DNA of 20,696 bases from JANMZR01 sp031383555. Its GTDB lineage: Bacteria > Bacteroidota > Bacteroidia > Cytophagales > Spirosomataceae. The stretch spans positions 1 through 20,696 of the forward strand of contig JANMZR010000203.1 of assembly GCA_031383555.1 (NCBI GenBank), written 5' to 3'. Shown piece by piece: positions 1-8,812 of the stretch (its first letter is position 1; each line of letters begins with the position of its first letter). A model generated the notes under the pieces. The model had not been told where the DNA came from, ran no database searches, and saw only the letters and a program-made list of their open reading frames with translations. A program made the translations under genes and the position numbers.

Positions 1-119
1 ACTCAAAAATGTATCCTCACAATAGCTATGGCTATTGTTCCGGTAAATTTTTTCCGTGTGTTGCTTTCTTTTTGCCTGATTTTCCTTCACTACATACCTA
101 ATGCGTAATCTGGGTTTAA
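1..119. repeat. Truncated copy of a short dispersed repeat (MITE-like), right end only
   Basis: This stretch matches 15085-15204 nearly base for base, with about a dozen substitutions and one indel by eye. It ends in TAATGCGTAATCTGGG followed by TTTAA. The left part lies outside the window. A perfect 8-bp hairpin (ACAATAGC, loop TATG, GCTATTGT) sits at 19-38. No reading frame is convincing. See the fuller copy at 15023-15204 for the terminal inverted repeat. Confidence 0.75.
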
Positions 120-172
120 CATAATTTGAACGGGTTATTAAATTTAAACAATAATATTTTCCAAATAATACT

Positions 173-213
173 CTAAAAAAAAGCCCATCTAAGTTATAAA
201 AACAAAGATGGGC
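173..213 (-). terminator. Rho-independent terminator of the GMC oxidoreductase operon
   Basis: Arms GCCCATCT (183-190) and AGATGGGC (206-213) form a perfect 8-bp stem with a 15-nt loop. Read on the minus strand, the stem is followed at once by a run of eight T (plus-strand A run at 175-182). It lies 23 bases past the stop codon of the GMC gene, which ends at 236. This is a classic intrinsic terminator layout. Confidence 0.85.
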
Positions 214-235
214 CAATTTTATTTATAAAAAAATC

Positions 236-1954
236 TTACAAATTCTTCTTTTTCAACTCGTTAACAGCAAAGTCAGCCGCACGGGCTGTTAGCGCCATAT
301 ATGTCAATGAAGGATTTACACATGAGGCTGAAGTCATAGCTGCTCCGTCAGTTACAAATACGTTAGGCACATCATGTATTTGATTATAGGCATTCAAAAC
401 AGAGGTCTTTTTATCACGACCCATACGAGCTGTGCCCATTTCATGGATACCAAGGCCAATATTTTTGTTTTTACCGTTATAAGTTGTAACGTTTTTGTAG
501 CCTGCTGCCTCCAACATTTCACCCATATCATTGGCCATATCAAGGCGCATATTAAGCTCATTATCAGTCAAATCGGCATCAAACTCAACTAATGGAAGGC
601 CCCATTTATCTTTTTTATCACTTAATGTAAACCGATTGTTTTCATTTGGTAAGATTTCGCCAAATCCTCCAAATCCAATGCTCCATGGCCCTGGTTTGGT
701 TAGGTCTTCTTTAAAGTTGGCTCCAAAACCCGCTGCTCCAACTCCTCTTCCCCATGCCCCACGACTGGCACCACCTTGATAACCAAAGCCTCTTAAATAA
801 TCTTTTGCTTTATTTGTTCCCCAGTTTCTGAAACGAGGTACATATAGCCCATTGGGTCTATTGCCAAACATATAATCACTATCAAAACCTTCCAACATGG
901 CAGCACTTGCACCTACGCCCAAATGATGATCCATAATATTACGGCCCAACTGATCTGACTCATTGCCCATACCGTTTGGAAAGCGGTCTGACTTTGATTG
1001 CATTAATATGGAAGTAGATTGTATTGCACCTGCATTTAAAAAGATTATTTTTGCAAAAAACTCCATTGATTCTTTTGTCTCTGCATTAATTACTCGAACT
1101 CCTTTTGCTCTTTTTGTAGCATCATCATATATAACTTCTGCAACAATGGCATTGTGTACCATAGTCATATTATTAGTAACCGCAGCAGCAGCCAAACTTC
1201 CTGATAATGAGCTATAATACCCACCATAAGGACAGCCTCTCATGCATTTATTACGGTATTGGCATGCTCCACGACCTAATTTGGTATGGTGCTCACCTGG
1301 TTTTGTTAAATGTGCAATACGACCAATTGTGATAGGCCGACCCAATTTTGACTTCATTGCTGCCTTAAAAGCAATTTCAGGAGCAGTCATAGGCATTGCT
1401 GGCAGAAAATCACTATCAGGCAATACTTCAATGTTTTCATTTGTACCTGACACACCTACGAATTTTTCAACTTTCGAATACCAAGGAGCTACGTCTTCAT
1501 ATCTAATCGGCCAGTCAATTGAAGTGCCATCTTTTAGGTTGGCCATAAAATCTTCCTTGTTCCAGCGGTAGCTTTGACGCCCCCAAAGTAATGACTTGCC
1601 ACCAGTATGGTAGGCACGAGTCCAGTCGAAAGGCCGTTTCTCAATATATGGAGCATCTTTTTCGCTTTCAAACAAATAACGATGATCCTCATTGGCGGTA
1701 TAGCCTGTACGCATTGCACTCCAATATTCTTCGGCAGCCATAGAGGTTACTCTACCTCGATGTTCGAACATCCAAGGATCTTTCATGGCTGTTTCGTAGC
1801 CTTCAATATGTTTTATTTCACGACCACGCTCCAATACTAAAGTTTTAAGCCCTTTTTCCGTTAACTCTTTTGCCGCATAACCGCCAGATATACCAGAACC
1901 AACCACTATGGCATCAAATGTTTGACTTTTTATTGCATCTATATTTATATTCAT
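236..1954 (-). CDS. GMC-family FAD-dependent oxidoreductase (gluconate/choline dehydrogenase-like large subunit)
   Basis: Probable periplasmic flavoprotein that oxidises an alcohol or sugar, with electrons leaving through the partner encoded upstream. The N-terminus carries the FAD dinucleotide-binding motif GSGISGG (residues 19-25 of the 572-residue product). A cysteine-rich CQYRNKCMRGCPYGG segment typical of this subfamily follows. The C-terminus holds the GMC catalytic block: IHEMGTARMG, then NPSLTYMALTARAAD, with His in the first block and Asn in the second. The reading frame stays open upstream to an ATG at 2041, but those 29 codons consist of short tandem repeats (1954-1988 and 2030-2057) and show no conserved character. 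The ATG at 1954, just before MNINIDAIKSQTFDAIVVGSG, is therefore preferred. The protein has no signal of its own, so it probably crosses the membrane with the Tat-signal small subunit. Substrate unknown. Confidence 0.9.
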   Translation of the reverse strand: MNINIDAIKSQTFDAIVVGSGISGGYAAKELTEKGLKTLVLERGREIKHIEGYETAMKDPWMFEHRGRVTSMAAEEYWSAMRTGYTANEDHRYLFESEKDAPYIEKRPFDWTRAYHTGGKSLLWGRQSYRWNKEDFMANLKDGTSIDWPIRYEDVAPWYSKVEKFVGVSGTNENIEVLPDSDFLPAMPMTAPEIAFKAAMKSKLGRPITIGRIAHLTKPGEHHTKLGRGACQYRNKCMRGCPYGGYYSSLSGSLAAAAVTNNMTMVHNAIVAEVIYDDATKRAKGVRVINAETKESMEFFAKIIFLNAGAIQSTSILMQSKSDRFPNGMGNESDQLGRNIMDHHLGVGASAAMLEGFDSDYMFGNRPNGLYVPRFRNWGTNKAKDYLRGFGYQGGASRGAWGRGVGAAGFGANFKEDLTKPGPWSIGFGGFGEILPNENNRFTLSDKKDKWGLPLVEFDADLTDNELNMRLDMANDMGEMLEAAGYKNVTTYNGKNKNIGLGIHEMGTARMGRDKKTSVLNAYNQIHDVPNVFVTDGAAMTSASCVNPSLTYMALTARAADFAVNELKKKNL

Positions 1955-1988
1955 TTTTGAAATTAGATTTTTGAAATTAGAAATTAGA
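1954..1988. repeat. 14-bp tandem repeat between the two dehydrogenase genes
   Basis: The unit TTTTTGAAATTAGA occurs twice without mismatch (1954-1967, 1968-1981), followed by a partial third copy. A closely related string lies in inverted orientation at 8785-8812, overlapping the 3' end of blaI. The repeat supports placing the GMC start at 1954 rather than 2041. Confidence 0.7.
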
Positions 1989-2029
1989 TTTGAGAAAGCA
2001 GATGTAAGAAAATTGATTTGAGAAATCTC

Positions 2030-2057
2030 ATATCTCATCACTCATATCTTATCACTC
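2030..2057. repeat. Second 14-bp tandem repeat upstream of the GMC gene
   Basis: ATATCTCATCACTC (2030-2043) is followed directly by ATATCTTATCACTC (2044-2057), with one difference. It fills the short space next to the stop codon of the upstream gene. Confidence 0.7.
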
Positions 2058-2062
2058 AATTA

Positions 2063-2689
2063 TTATAAGTAAGCATAAGCCTTTTGACCAGGCTTTAGTT
2101 TTATGGCCTTAAATTCACCTGGAATAGGTTGGTAGTCAAAAGAAGCAGCAATACCTTTTTCAGAAGTATAATACCCTAGTAAAGTCAATTCTTTCATTAG
2201 TCTCCAAAAAGGTATACCTTTTGCATTTTTATCCATAGCCTCTTCATCAACATTATCACCAACTTTTACTTGCTCTACATTGCGTCTTTCCATTTCAGCG
2301 ATGGTTTCAGTTTCCATTTTAGTTAAGGTAGCTACTTGATCAGCAGGGCTTTGTGTCAAGAAATTGGCAGTTTCTAATGACTTTACACCTTCCATGAAAC
2401 TACCTTGTTCCAATGGCTTGTAACAGTCTTTCATCATTAATTCAATAAAAGCTGGCACGCCTACATCTATTGCTCCAACTGTGGTTGTTTTAGGGATAAT
2501 ATGCTCAGCAATTGCTGAAACTATTTTCCTTTGACCATCTGTCAACTCAAAATTTGCTAGCGCTTTTACATCCTCAGCTGTAGCAGATTTTTCTTTACCT
2601 GACTTGTCGCAAGCCAATAATGTGGGGCCACTTATGGCTGCACCCAACATCCATGCAACTTTGCCCAAGGCATCTCTTCTATTCATCAT
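2063..2689 (-). CDS. Gluconate 2-dehydrogenase subunit 3 family protein (Tat-exported lipoprotein)
   Basis: Small partner subunit of the GMC flavoprotein encoded downstream, 208 residues. The N-terminus MMNRRDALGKVAWMLG has the twin-arginine pair expected of a Tat signal. A hydrophobic stretch ending in LLAC follows, a lipobox that would anchor the mature protein to a membrane in the periplasm. The region after it (FELTDGQRKIVSAIAEHIIPKT and onward) matches the family's conserved helical start. In this family the subunit supplies the export signal and helps assemble the flavoprotein. The gene precedes the GMC gene on the same strand, so the two form one transcription unit ending at the terminator at 173-213. 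Either of the two adjacent ATG codons (2689 or 2686) could be the start. No heme-binding subunit is seen in the window. Confidence 0.88.
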   Translation of the reverse strand: MMNRRDALGKVAWMLGAAISGPTLLACDKSGKEKSATAEDVKALANFELTDGQRKIVSAIAEHIIPKTTTVGAIDVGVPAFIELMMKDCYKPLEQGSFMEGVKSLETANFLTQSPADQVATLTKMETETIAEMERRNVEQVKVGDNVDEEAMDKNAKGIPFWRLMKELTLLGYYTSEKGIAASFDYQPIPGEFKAIKLKPGQKAYAYL

Positions 2690-2899
2690 ATTTTGTACAT
2701 TTAAAAAAATTGAAATTCTATTATATTAACGTAAGAAATTTTAGATTGTTCATACAAAATAAAGAAAAAATATGCTTATATCTGTTCTTATTTGTATTAT
2801 TAGTATATATTTTTTTTAAACTTTCAAATTATGAACCAAATGGATAATAATTAATTAGGTTTTTACGAATTTTGTTAAATTTAAAAATATCAAACACGA

Positions 2900-4162
2900 T
2901 TGAAAACTATAAAAAAACGAATATTTACCCCTTATCAAGTATTTATGATTGCTGTTTTAGCAATTATTCAATTTACAGTAATTCTTGATTTTATGGTTTT
3001 GTCACCTTTGGGTGCTATATTAATGCCAAAACTCAATATTTCCACAGCCCAATTTGGTTTTGTAGTATCTGCCTATGCCTTTAGTGCCGGCGCAAGTGGT
3101 CTTTTAGCCGCTGGGTTTGCCGATAATTTTGACCGTAAAAAATTCTTGCTTTTCTTTTATATTGGATTTTTAATTGGTACTATTTGTTGCGCCTTGGCAA
3201 ATACTTATGGATTTTTATTGGCTGCAAGAATAGTAACTGGCATATTTGGTGGCGTAATTGGCTCGGTGGGTTTTGCGATACTTTCTGATATATTCAAACC
3301 TGAAGTAAGAGGTAGGGTAATGGGATTTACGCAAATGGCCTTTTCAGCAAGTCAGATTTTGGGCCTACCAATTGGACTTTATTTAGCCAATTTGTTTGAC
3401 TGGCATGCCCCTTTTTGGATGATTGCGGGCTTTGGAATACTTTTAGGAATAGTAATAATGGCATATATGCAACCTATAACTGGACATTTGCATGTAAAAA
3501 AAGATAAAAATGCTGGTCAACATTTATGGGCTACGCTTACTAATCCATTTTATATTAGGGTTTATATAAGTACAATTTTGTTAGCAACTGGTGGCTTTAT
3601 GTTAATGCCTTTCGGTAGTGCATTTAGCATTAATAATTTGGGCATGACTATGGAGCAATTACCTATTATTTATGGAATTTCTGGGGTATCATCAATTATT
3701 ACAGGGCCTATATTGGGCAAATCTGTTGATAAATTTGGTCAATTTAATATATTCCTTTTCGGCTCGGTATTGGCGAGTATTTTAGTTGCCATTTATTGTA
3801 ATTTGGGCGTAACGCCTATTTGGATTGTGATAATTATAAATGTGGTGATGTTTGTAGGAATTTCAGCAAGAATGATTTCATCTGGCGCTTTAATATCAAC
3901 CATTCCTACAATTGCCGACCGTGGTGCTTTTATGAGTATAAATTCATCTATACAGCAAATTGGCGGTGGTGTTGCATCTTTTGTGGCTGGGCTTATTGTG
4001 GTTCAACAAACAGATGGTAAACTGGGCCATTATCCACTTTTAGGTTGGGTAGTAATCGCTTCAATGATGGTCGCTTTAGCTTTGATTTATTGGTTGACAA
4101 TGCATATTAAAAAGAAAAGCCTTAAAGTTGTTGAGTTAGAAAGTGCCAGATATCCAGAGTGA
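2900..4162 (+). CDS. MFS transporter, 12-TM type, substrate unknown
   Basis: Inner-membrane permease of the major facilitator superfamily, 420 residues with about 12 hydrophobic segments. The opening (VLAIIQFTVILDFMVLSPLG) is the first helix. The loop GFADNFDRKKFLLFFYIGF matches motif A (G-x3-D-x2-R-[KR]). The frame opens at a TTG (2900) because a TAA lies a few codons upstream and no ATG occurs before residue 17. An ATG start there would remove part of the cytosolic lead and the edge of helix 1, so TTG is preferred. It is divergent from the dehydrogenase pair and convergent with the DUF5916 gene. The sequence alone does not show whether it exports drugs or imports sugars. Confidence 0.85.
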   Translation: MKTIKKRIFTPYQVFMIAVLAIIQFTVILDFMVLSPLGAILMPKLNISTAQFGFVVSAYAFSAGASGLLAAGFADNFDRKKFLLFFYIGFLIGTICCALANTYGFLLAARIVTGIFGGVIGSVGFAILSDIFKPEVRGRVMGFTQMAFSASQILGLPIGLYLANLFDWHAPFWMIAGFGILLGIVIMAYMQPITGHLHVKKDKNAGQHLWATLTNPFYIRVYISTILLATGGFMLMPFGSAFSINNLGMTMEQLPIIYGISGVSSIITGPILGKSVDKFGQFNIFLFGSVLASILVAIYCNLGVTPIWIVIIINVVMFVGISARMISSGALISTIPTIADRGAFMSINSSIQQIGGGVASFVAGLIVVQQTDGKLGHYPLLGWVVIASMMVALALIYWLTMHIKKKSLKVVELESARYPE

Positions 4163-4192
4163 CGACGATGCAGAATACAGAGTTGCAAAATT

Positions 4193-4256
4193 AAAGAGTT
4201 CAAATGACAACTTTGGTACTTTGTAACTTTTTAACTTTGTCACTTTGCCACTCTTT
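4193..4256. terminator. Possible bidirectional terminator between convergent genes
   Basis: The inverted arms AAAGAGT (4193-4199) and ACTCTTT (4250-4256) enclose a second inverted pair, TGACAA (4205-4210) and TTGTCA (4237-4242). Between them runs a low-complexity string of repeated ACTTTG-like units. The right arm touches the stop codon of the DUF5916 gene. The stems are AT-rich, so strength is doubtful. Confidence 0.35.
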
Positions 4257-6493
4257 TACAAACTAAACCAATAAGTCAATTTCGCAAAAAGGGCTCTATT
4301 TTTAGGCCGATGAATGGCTGTATTATAGTTATCGGTATAAACAATAAAAAAATCAGAAACAGGAGCAAAACGGTACTGAAGGCGAGAATTGATGTTTAGG
4401 TTTTCGAACTGGCTGTTGTACTGTATAAATGTGGTTAGAAAAACTTTCTTAGAAAAAGTTAGGTCGACATTTGGGCCAATTAAATATACTTTATTCTTAA
4501 GGTTTCCAACTTTTATATCGTTATAAGAAATATTCATAGCCACCAAACCATAAGGTTGAAATCGGTAGTTAACTGCCCCAACAATACTTATTATATTACC
4601 ATTATAATATTGACCAATCAGTGGAGTGGCTGTAAATGAGACCTTTTTGCGCAAATCACTTACAATATTGGCATTAAAATTATAGTAAGTATAGGAAGTG
4701 CCTTTTGGTAAAAAAGGCTGCTTTCCATTACTACGTAAAGCATCGAAATTGCCAAAAAGATAGGTGAAATTTTGATTGAATGCCATTAAAAACCGGAAAG
4801 TATTTTGGAACGCAACTGATAAAAAAGGCCCAGCTTGTCTGTCGGTTATACCTAATTCCTTATTGCTATATTGGTCGTAAGCCAATCCATAGCTAAAGCT
4901 ATTGATTACACTTTTGTTTGGATACACATTTACGCCAATTGTTGGGTTGATATGCAAATAGTTTTTTCTTGGTAAAAAACCCACTTCAGCATTATAGCCA
5001 GCACCAATTACATCATGTTGCCATTTGGCTATGAGCTTTCGGGTTGAATAATTAATCACCAAGCCATGGGCATTGGCATTGGCTAAATTTACAGGTGAAA
5101 ATGATTGGTGATAAAATGCTTTCCCCTGCCAAGTATTATCGGCCGATAAATAATTGTATTCAAGACCTGCTACTCTGTTGAAGCGGTTCATTGAATTTTC
5201 AACTTCATCTACTCGCACTTTATTCACAAAAATAGCAGCTATATTTGACCGATCGAAAACTTTACGTTGGATGGCAGTAACCGTATAATTATCAGCAGAA
5301 ATATTTTTGGCATCATTTCTTGCTGTTTGGATATTCATAATTCCAATCCGCCAATTATCGTCAATTTTACCACTTAATCGTAAACCGTAGTTAATTCTGT
5401 TTTGCACATTTACTCCCAAAGTTGAGTCAAATGCTATTCCTATTTTTCGAGAAAAAAACGGGCTATACGACTGATTACCAATACCAACATTGGCACCTGA
5501 AGGAGGTAAAAAAGGATTTACATTGAATGCCCCAAAGCCAGTGAATAGGTCAGAATTTTCATTGAAAAATTGCCTTTGCTCAGGTAATGAAATATCAAAA
5601 CGGGTAAGATTTACCACTTGGCGATCGGCCTCCACATTTGAAAAATCAGGATTAGCTGTCAAATCCAAATTGAGTCCTGAGGTTATAGATATTTTGGCAT
5701 CAGCCCCAAAGCCAGGGGTAAAACCGTTTTCAGATGAATTTTTATTTTCAAAATCGTTGGCCAACTTACTCGAAATATAAGGGATAAATGCCCCATTCAA
5801 ACCACCTTTTTTTAAAGGTTTTTCAAATTGAATAGGCAAAGAATAGCCCAAATGCATGATTATTTGGTTTTGTGGAATTTGAATAAGCGAGGTAGTTTCA
5901 TTACTCTGTGTATCAAATCGATACACTTTAAAATTCCAATTTTGGCTGCCTTCTTTATACCGTAATGTTGAAAAGGGGATGGCAATTTCGCATATCCAAG
6001 CGGATTCTTCTTGTTTTACAAAACATGTCCATTTATTGTCCCAACTCATATTGAAAAAACTATTGTTGGTACCACCATTATATATTAGCGACTCTCGTGT
6101 AACTCCGTATGGATTGCAACCAAACAAAAAGCCATTGGTATGATCGTTAAAAGTATCGAATACAAAGCTGATGTTATCGTTTCCGCCTGCACGATAATCC
6201 CTTTTAAATGAGGGAATTACATAATTATTGCCAGGTGACAACATTCGTGCGGCCAAGTAAAGGTTGGTTTTATCATGTGCCAAATATATTTTGGTTTGGT
6301 ATTTGGCTTTAATTGAATCTGCTGGAAAAGCTTGCCAAAAATCTGTTATTTCTTCTGCATTCTTCCATATATTTTCGTCCAATTTGCCGTCTAAAACAAT
6401 TTTTTCATTAAGCTCCTTTACAATATATGGGCTCTGGGAAAATGATACAAAAGTTATTAGGCAAAAAAGAAAAGTTTTGTAAAATGAAGTCAT
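4256..6493 (-). CDS. DUF5916 outer-membrane protein with N-terminal CBM9-like domain
   Basis: A secreted protein of 745 residues. A signal peptide (about residues 1-20, ending FVSFSQS) precedes a CBM9-like domain recognisable by KIVLDGKLDENIWKNAEEI and continuing to about residue 200. The remainder is the DUF5916 region, rich in alternating polar and aromatic residues. It ends in FAKLTYWFSL, whose terminal aromatic pattern is typical of outer-membrane beta-barrels. In Bacteroidota such proteins are common, but their substrate is generally unknown; a role in surface glycan or peptide handling is inference. The gene stands alone: the MFS gene converges on it from one side, and the TonB-domain fragment ends 156 bases upstream. 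Confidence 0.85.
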   Translation of the reverse strand: MTSFYKTFLFCLITFVSFSQSPYIVKELNEKIVLDGKLDENIWKNAEEITDFWQAFPADSIKAKYQTKIYLAHDKTNLYLAARMLSPGNNYVIPSFKRDYRAGGNDNISFVFDTFNDHTNGFLFGCNPYGVTRESLIYNGGTNNSFFNMSWDNKWTCFVKQEESAWICEIAIPFSTLRYKEGSQNWNFKVYRFDTQSNETTSLIQIPQNQIIMHLGYSLPIQFEKPLKKGGLNGAFIPYISSKLANDFENKNSSENGFTPGFGADAKISITSGLNLDLTANPDFSNVEADRQVVNLTRFDISLPEQRQFFNENSDLFTGFGAFNVNPFLPPSGANVGIGNQSYSPFFSRKIGIAFDSTLGVNVQNRINYGLRLSGKIDDNWRIGIMNIQTARNDAKNISADNYTVTAIQRKVFDRSNIAAIFVNKVRVDEVENSMNRFNRVAGLEYNYLSADNTWQGKAFYHQSFSPVNLANANAHGLVINYSTRKLIAKWQHDVIGAGYNAEVGFLPRKNYLHINPTIGVNVYPNKSVINSFSYGLAYDQYSNKELGITDRQAGPFLSVAFQNTFRFLMAFNQNFTYLFGNFDALRSNGKQPFLPKGTSYTYYNFNANIVSDLRKKVSFTATPLIGQYYNGNIISIVGAVNYRFQPYGLVAMNISYNDIKVGNLKNKVYLIGPNVDLTFSKKVFLTTFIQYNSQFENLNINSRLQYRFAPVSDFFIVYTDNYNTAIHRPKNRALFAKLTYWFSL

Positions 6494-6649
6494 TTACAAA
6501 ATTAACCAAAAATATTATATTTATTGGGCTGTATTAGGTGGTTTTTCTTGGAAAAGTTATAAATATATAAAATAAGATACCCCGCTGATTCTACAGATTT
6601 CCGCAAATAGCTTTTTGTTTTTTTAGGGGTGTTTAGGTGCATTTTTTCA

Positions 6650-7006
6650 TTATTCCAACCCAAAAGAAATCGGTAAATTAAACCTCGAATTCACTTCATA
6701 GCCCGATTGTTTAGCCGGCTTCCAATTTGGCATTGATTTTACAAGCCTGATGGCTTCTTCATCACAGCCAAAACCTAAACCTTTCAATATTTGAATATCT
6801 GTGGTTTCACCAGTTTTACTTACCACAAAACTCAAAAACACTTTGCCCTGAACATTTGCTCGTTGAGCTGGTGCCGGGTATTTTAAGTTTTTTGCAATAA
6901 ATTTACCCATAGCACCTTGACCGCTAGAAAATTCCGCATTTTCTTCAACTACAGTGAAAACTTCATCACTATCTTGAATTACTTTAGGCTTTGCTTTTAC
7001 ACCCAA
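6650..7006 (-). pseudogene. TonB C-terminal domain in frame with the M56 gene but cut off by a TAA codon
   Basis: The sequence directly after the M56 stop codon (7007-7009) remains open in the same frame for about 118 codons and encodes a complete TonB C-terminal domain. It includes KVFLSFVVSKTG, GFGCDEEAIRLVKSMPNWKP and SRFNLPISFGLE. This is close to residues 174-273 of the nearby TonB (9343-10164). The segment has no ATG, signal peptide or membrane helix near its start. The only initiator is the TTG next to the TAA, with AGGAG seven bases upstream. A free TonB domain in the cytoplasm would be useless, so the likely readings are a nonsense mutation that removed the last domain of the M56 protein, stop-codon readthrough, or a sequence error. 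Independent translation from TTG is possible but less likely. Confidence 0.6.
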
Positions 7007-8731
7007 TTAATCACTCCTACTCAACTTATTCACCCCAGTTTTGGAGGTCATTACGACCACACCATTTTTGCCATCATCACCATATTTAGCAATTGCATAA
7101 GGGCCTCTAATTGACTCTATTTTCTCAATTTTATCAATCAAATCTGGTGATTCCGCTTCAGCTTTGGTAATTTTTTTTCCATCTAATATATAGCTTGGTT
7201 CAGGTTCTTGACTATCAAGTAAAAATTGAATTGGAAGCATAAAATCAGAACTAACCGCCTCGCCATTTTGCCTGGCAGGCAACCAATTTGGCATATTAGT
7301 CACTACTCGTTTTGCTTCAGCTTCCAGCCCATGGCCCAAAAAACTCATATAGCCGAGAGGATTGGCAATTCTCACATCGGAAATTTCACCCTTTTCATTT
7401 ACCATAAATTGGGTATAAACTATTCCTTGCTTTTTGTTGTCTTTTGCTTCTTTTGGGTATCGCAAATTACTTTTTAGGTATTCATAAAGTTCAATATTTC
7501 CGCCAATATATTCAGCGGCTTTTTCCACTTCTACGTTTTCACTTTTTCCCTCAACAGCATTTTGAGGTTTTACTTTAATTGGATTTTTGGTTAAATCCAA
7601 AAATTCATTTTGATTTTCCAACACAAATGTTCCTTGCAACTCGTTGGAATAGCGCCTTAAGGTTACTTTAATAGGTTCAGTATTTATTACTGATAATAGT
7701 TTCGTTTTATAACTTACGTGGGAGAAAATTAGCTCCGTTTTCACACTGTTGGTTTTTATCTTAAACCTTCCATTTTTATCTGTTACAGCACCTATATTTG
7801 AATTGGCTTTTAAAACAGTTGCGCCAGAAATTGGCTTGAAATCATAATTAAGCACAGTTCCTTCTATATTTTTATTGAAAGCTAGCAATTCTGAAATTTT
7901 TTCACCGTTGGCAATTGCCACCGAGGCGAATACCATCATGCCCAAAAACATAGGGAAAATCAAACCATATTTCATTACGGCCACTTTATTGGAACGCTTT
8001 TTATTTAACATTTCAATTCTGACTTTTAGAGAAGTTTTTGAGAAAAAATTACTCACCAATACACTAGGATGTGTTTGAAACTGTTCCGAGAATAACAGCA
8101 TGGCATAATCAAACTTGCTCGGTAGTTTTAAGCTAGCTATCTCGTCAGCAATGAATTCATGTATGTTTTTTATGGCGATTTTGTATAAATAAATTACAGG
8201 ATTGAACCAACAGAATATTCCAATAATTTCGAAAAGCAGCACATCAAAACTATGGTATTGACGGGCATGCACTCGCTCATGGTCGTAGATTACGTCGTCA
8301 GGGTCGAGGCCTTCAGCGATAAAAATGTTATTGAAAAACGAAAAGGCTTTATTAATTGGGATTATGCCATATAAAAAGCGGTACAGATTAAATATATTGA
8401 TAAATAATTTTGCTGCCAAAATAAAGCAACCGATGCCATAAATAATTGATAAATAATTAGTTACGTCAAATTTATTTTCTGTTTTTATATTTGAAAATAC
8501 ATAATTTGGGATATTCATTTGATCTAGTGCATCGGCAGCATGTTTGGTAATAAACCAACTTTGAACCAAATCTAAATTCCATAAAGGTATCGCAAATGAT
8601 ACCAAACCTGAAAGCACCAAATAAGCCCGATTGTAGTTATTGAAGGTTTCTTTATGAAGCAAAGTCCAATAAAATCCATAGAAAATTACTAGGTATAAAT
8701 TACTCTGCAACAAGTAGTTAAGTCCGTTCAT
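7007..8731 (-). CDS. M56 family metallopeptidase (BlaR1/MecR1-like) with carboxypeptidase-regulatory-like, TonB and plug-like domains
   Basis: Membrane-bound zinc peptidase of 574 residues, expected to sense an envelope signal and cleave the BlaI-type repressor encoded just upstream. Hydrophobic segments lie near residues 6-24, 36-52, 94-116 and 163-185. The catalytic motif HERVH is at 151-155 and a downstream acidic ligand in HEFIADE at 191-197. A further membrane helix is near 255-274. The periplasmic tail has a CarboxypepD_reg-like beta domain (about 288-365), a TonB C-terminal domain (about 403-505) and a receptor-plug-like segment (YILDGKKITK to GDDGKNGVVVMTSK, 513-565). There is no penicillin-binding domain as in true BlaR1, so the ligand is probably not a beta-lactam bound covalently. 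The frame continues past the TAA into another TonB domain. The gene lies 71 bases after blaI on the same strand. Confidence 0.87.
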   Translation of the reverse strand: MNGLNYLLQSNLYLVIFYGFYWTLLHKETFNNYNRAYLVLSGLVSFAIPLWNLDLVQSWFITKHAADALDQMNIPNYVFSNIKTENKFDVTNYLSIIYGIGCFILAAKLFINIFNLYRFLYGIIPINKAFSFFNNIFIAEGLDPDDVIYDHERVHARQYHSFDVLLFEIIGIFCWFNPVIYLYKIAIKNIHEFIADEIASLKLPSKFDYAMLLFSEQFQTHPSVLVSNFFSKTSLKVRIEMLNKKRSNKVAVMKYGLIFPMFLGMMVFASVAIANGEKISELLAFNKNIEGTVLNYDFKPISGATVLKANSNIGAVTDKNGRFKIKTNSVKTELIFSHVSYKTKLLSVINTEPIKVTLRRYSNELQGTFVLENQNEFLDLTKNPIKVKPQNAVEGKSENVEVEKAAEYIGGNIELYEYLKSNLRYPKEAKDNKKQGIVYTQFMVNEKGEISDVRIANPLGYMSFLGHGLEAEAKRVVTNMPNWLPARQNGEAVSSDFMLPIQFLLDSQEPEPSYILDGKKITKAEAESPDLIDKIEKIESIRGPYAIAKYGDDGKNGVVVMTSKTGVNKLSRSD

Positions 8732-8784
8732 GGTTGAAAACTGTTTAAGTTTTGTTGAAAAAAATAAATCTTTATTTTTTTCAA

Positions 8785-8812
8785 ATTTCTAATTTCTAAA
8801 ATCTAATTTCTA
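8785..8812. repeat. AT-rich dispersed repeat overlapping the blaI stop codon
   Basis: The string of AATTTCTA/ATCTAATTTC units reads, on the other strand, GAAATTAGATTTTAGAAATTAG. It closely matches the tandem repeat at 1954-1988. The blaI stop codon (8803-8805) lies inside it. Confidence 0.55.

Noticed and set aside
1955..2041. N-terminal extension of the GMC oxidoreductase to the ATG at 2041
   Set aside because: The 29 extra codons are made of tandem DNA repeats and lack family similarity; the start at 1954 directly precedes the conserved FAD fold.
2620..2847. 75-codon plus-strand frame upstream of the MFS gene
   Set aside because: It overlaps the Tat signal of the subunit-3 gene and continues in AT-rich intergenic DNA; no recognisable protein features.
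6560..6640. Possible dispersed repeat between the TonB fragment and the DUF5916 gene (CTACAGATTTCCGCAAAT region)
   Set aside because: It looks like repeats known from other genomes, but there is no second copy or clear palindrome in this window, so it cannot be supported.
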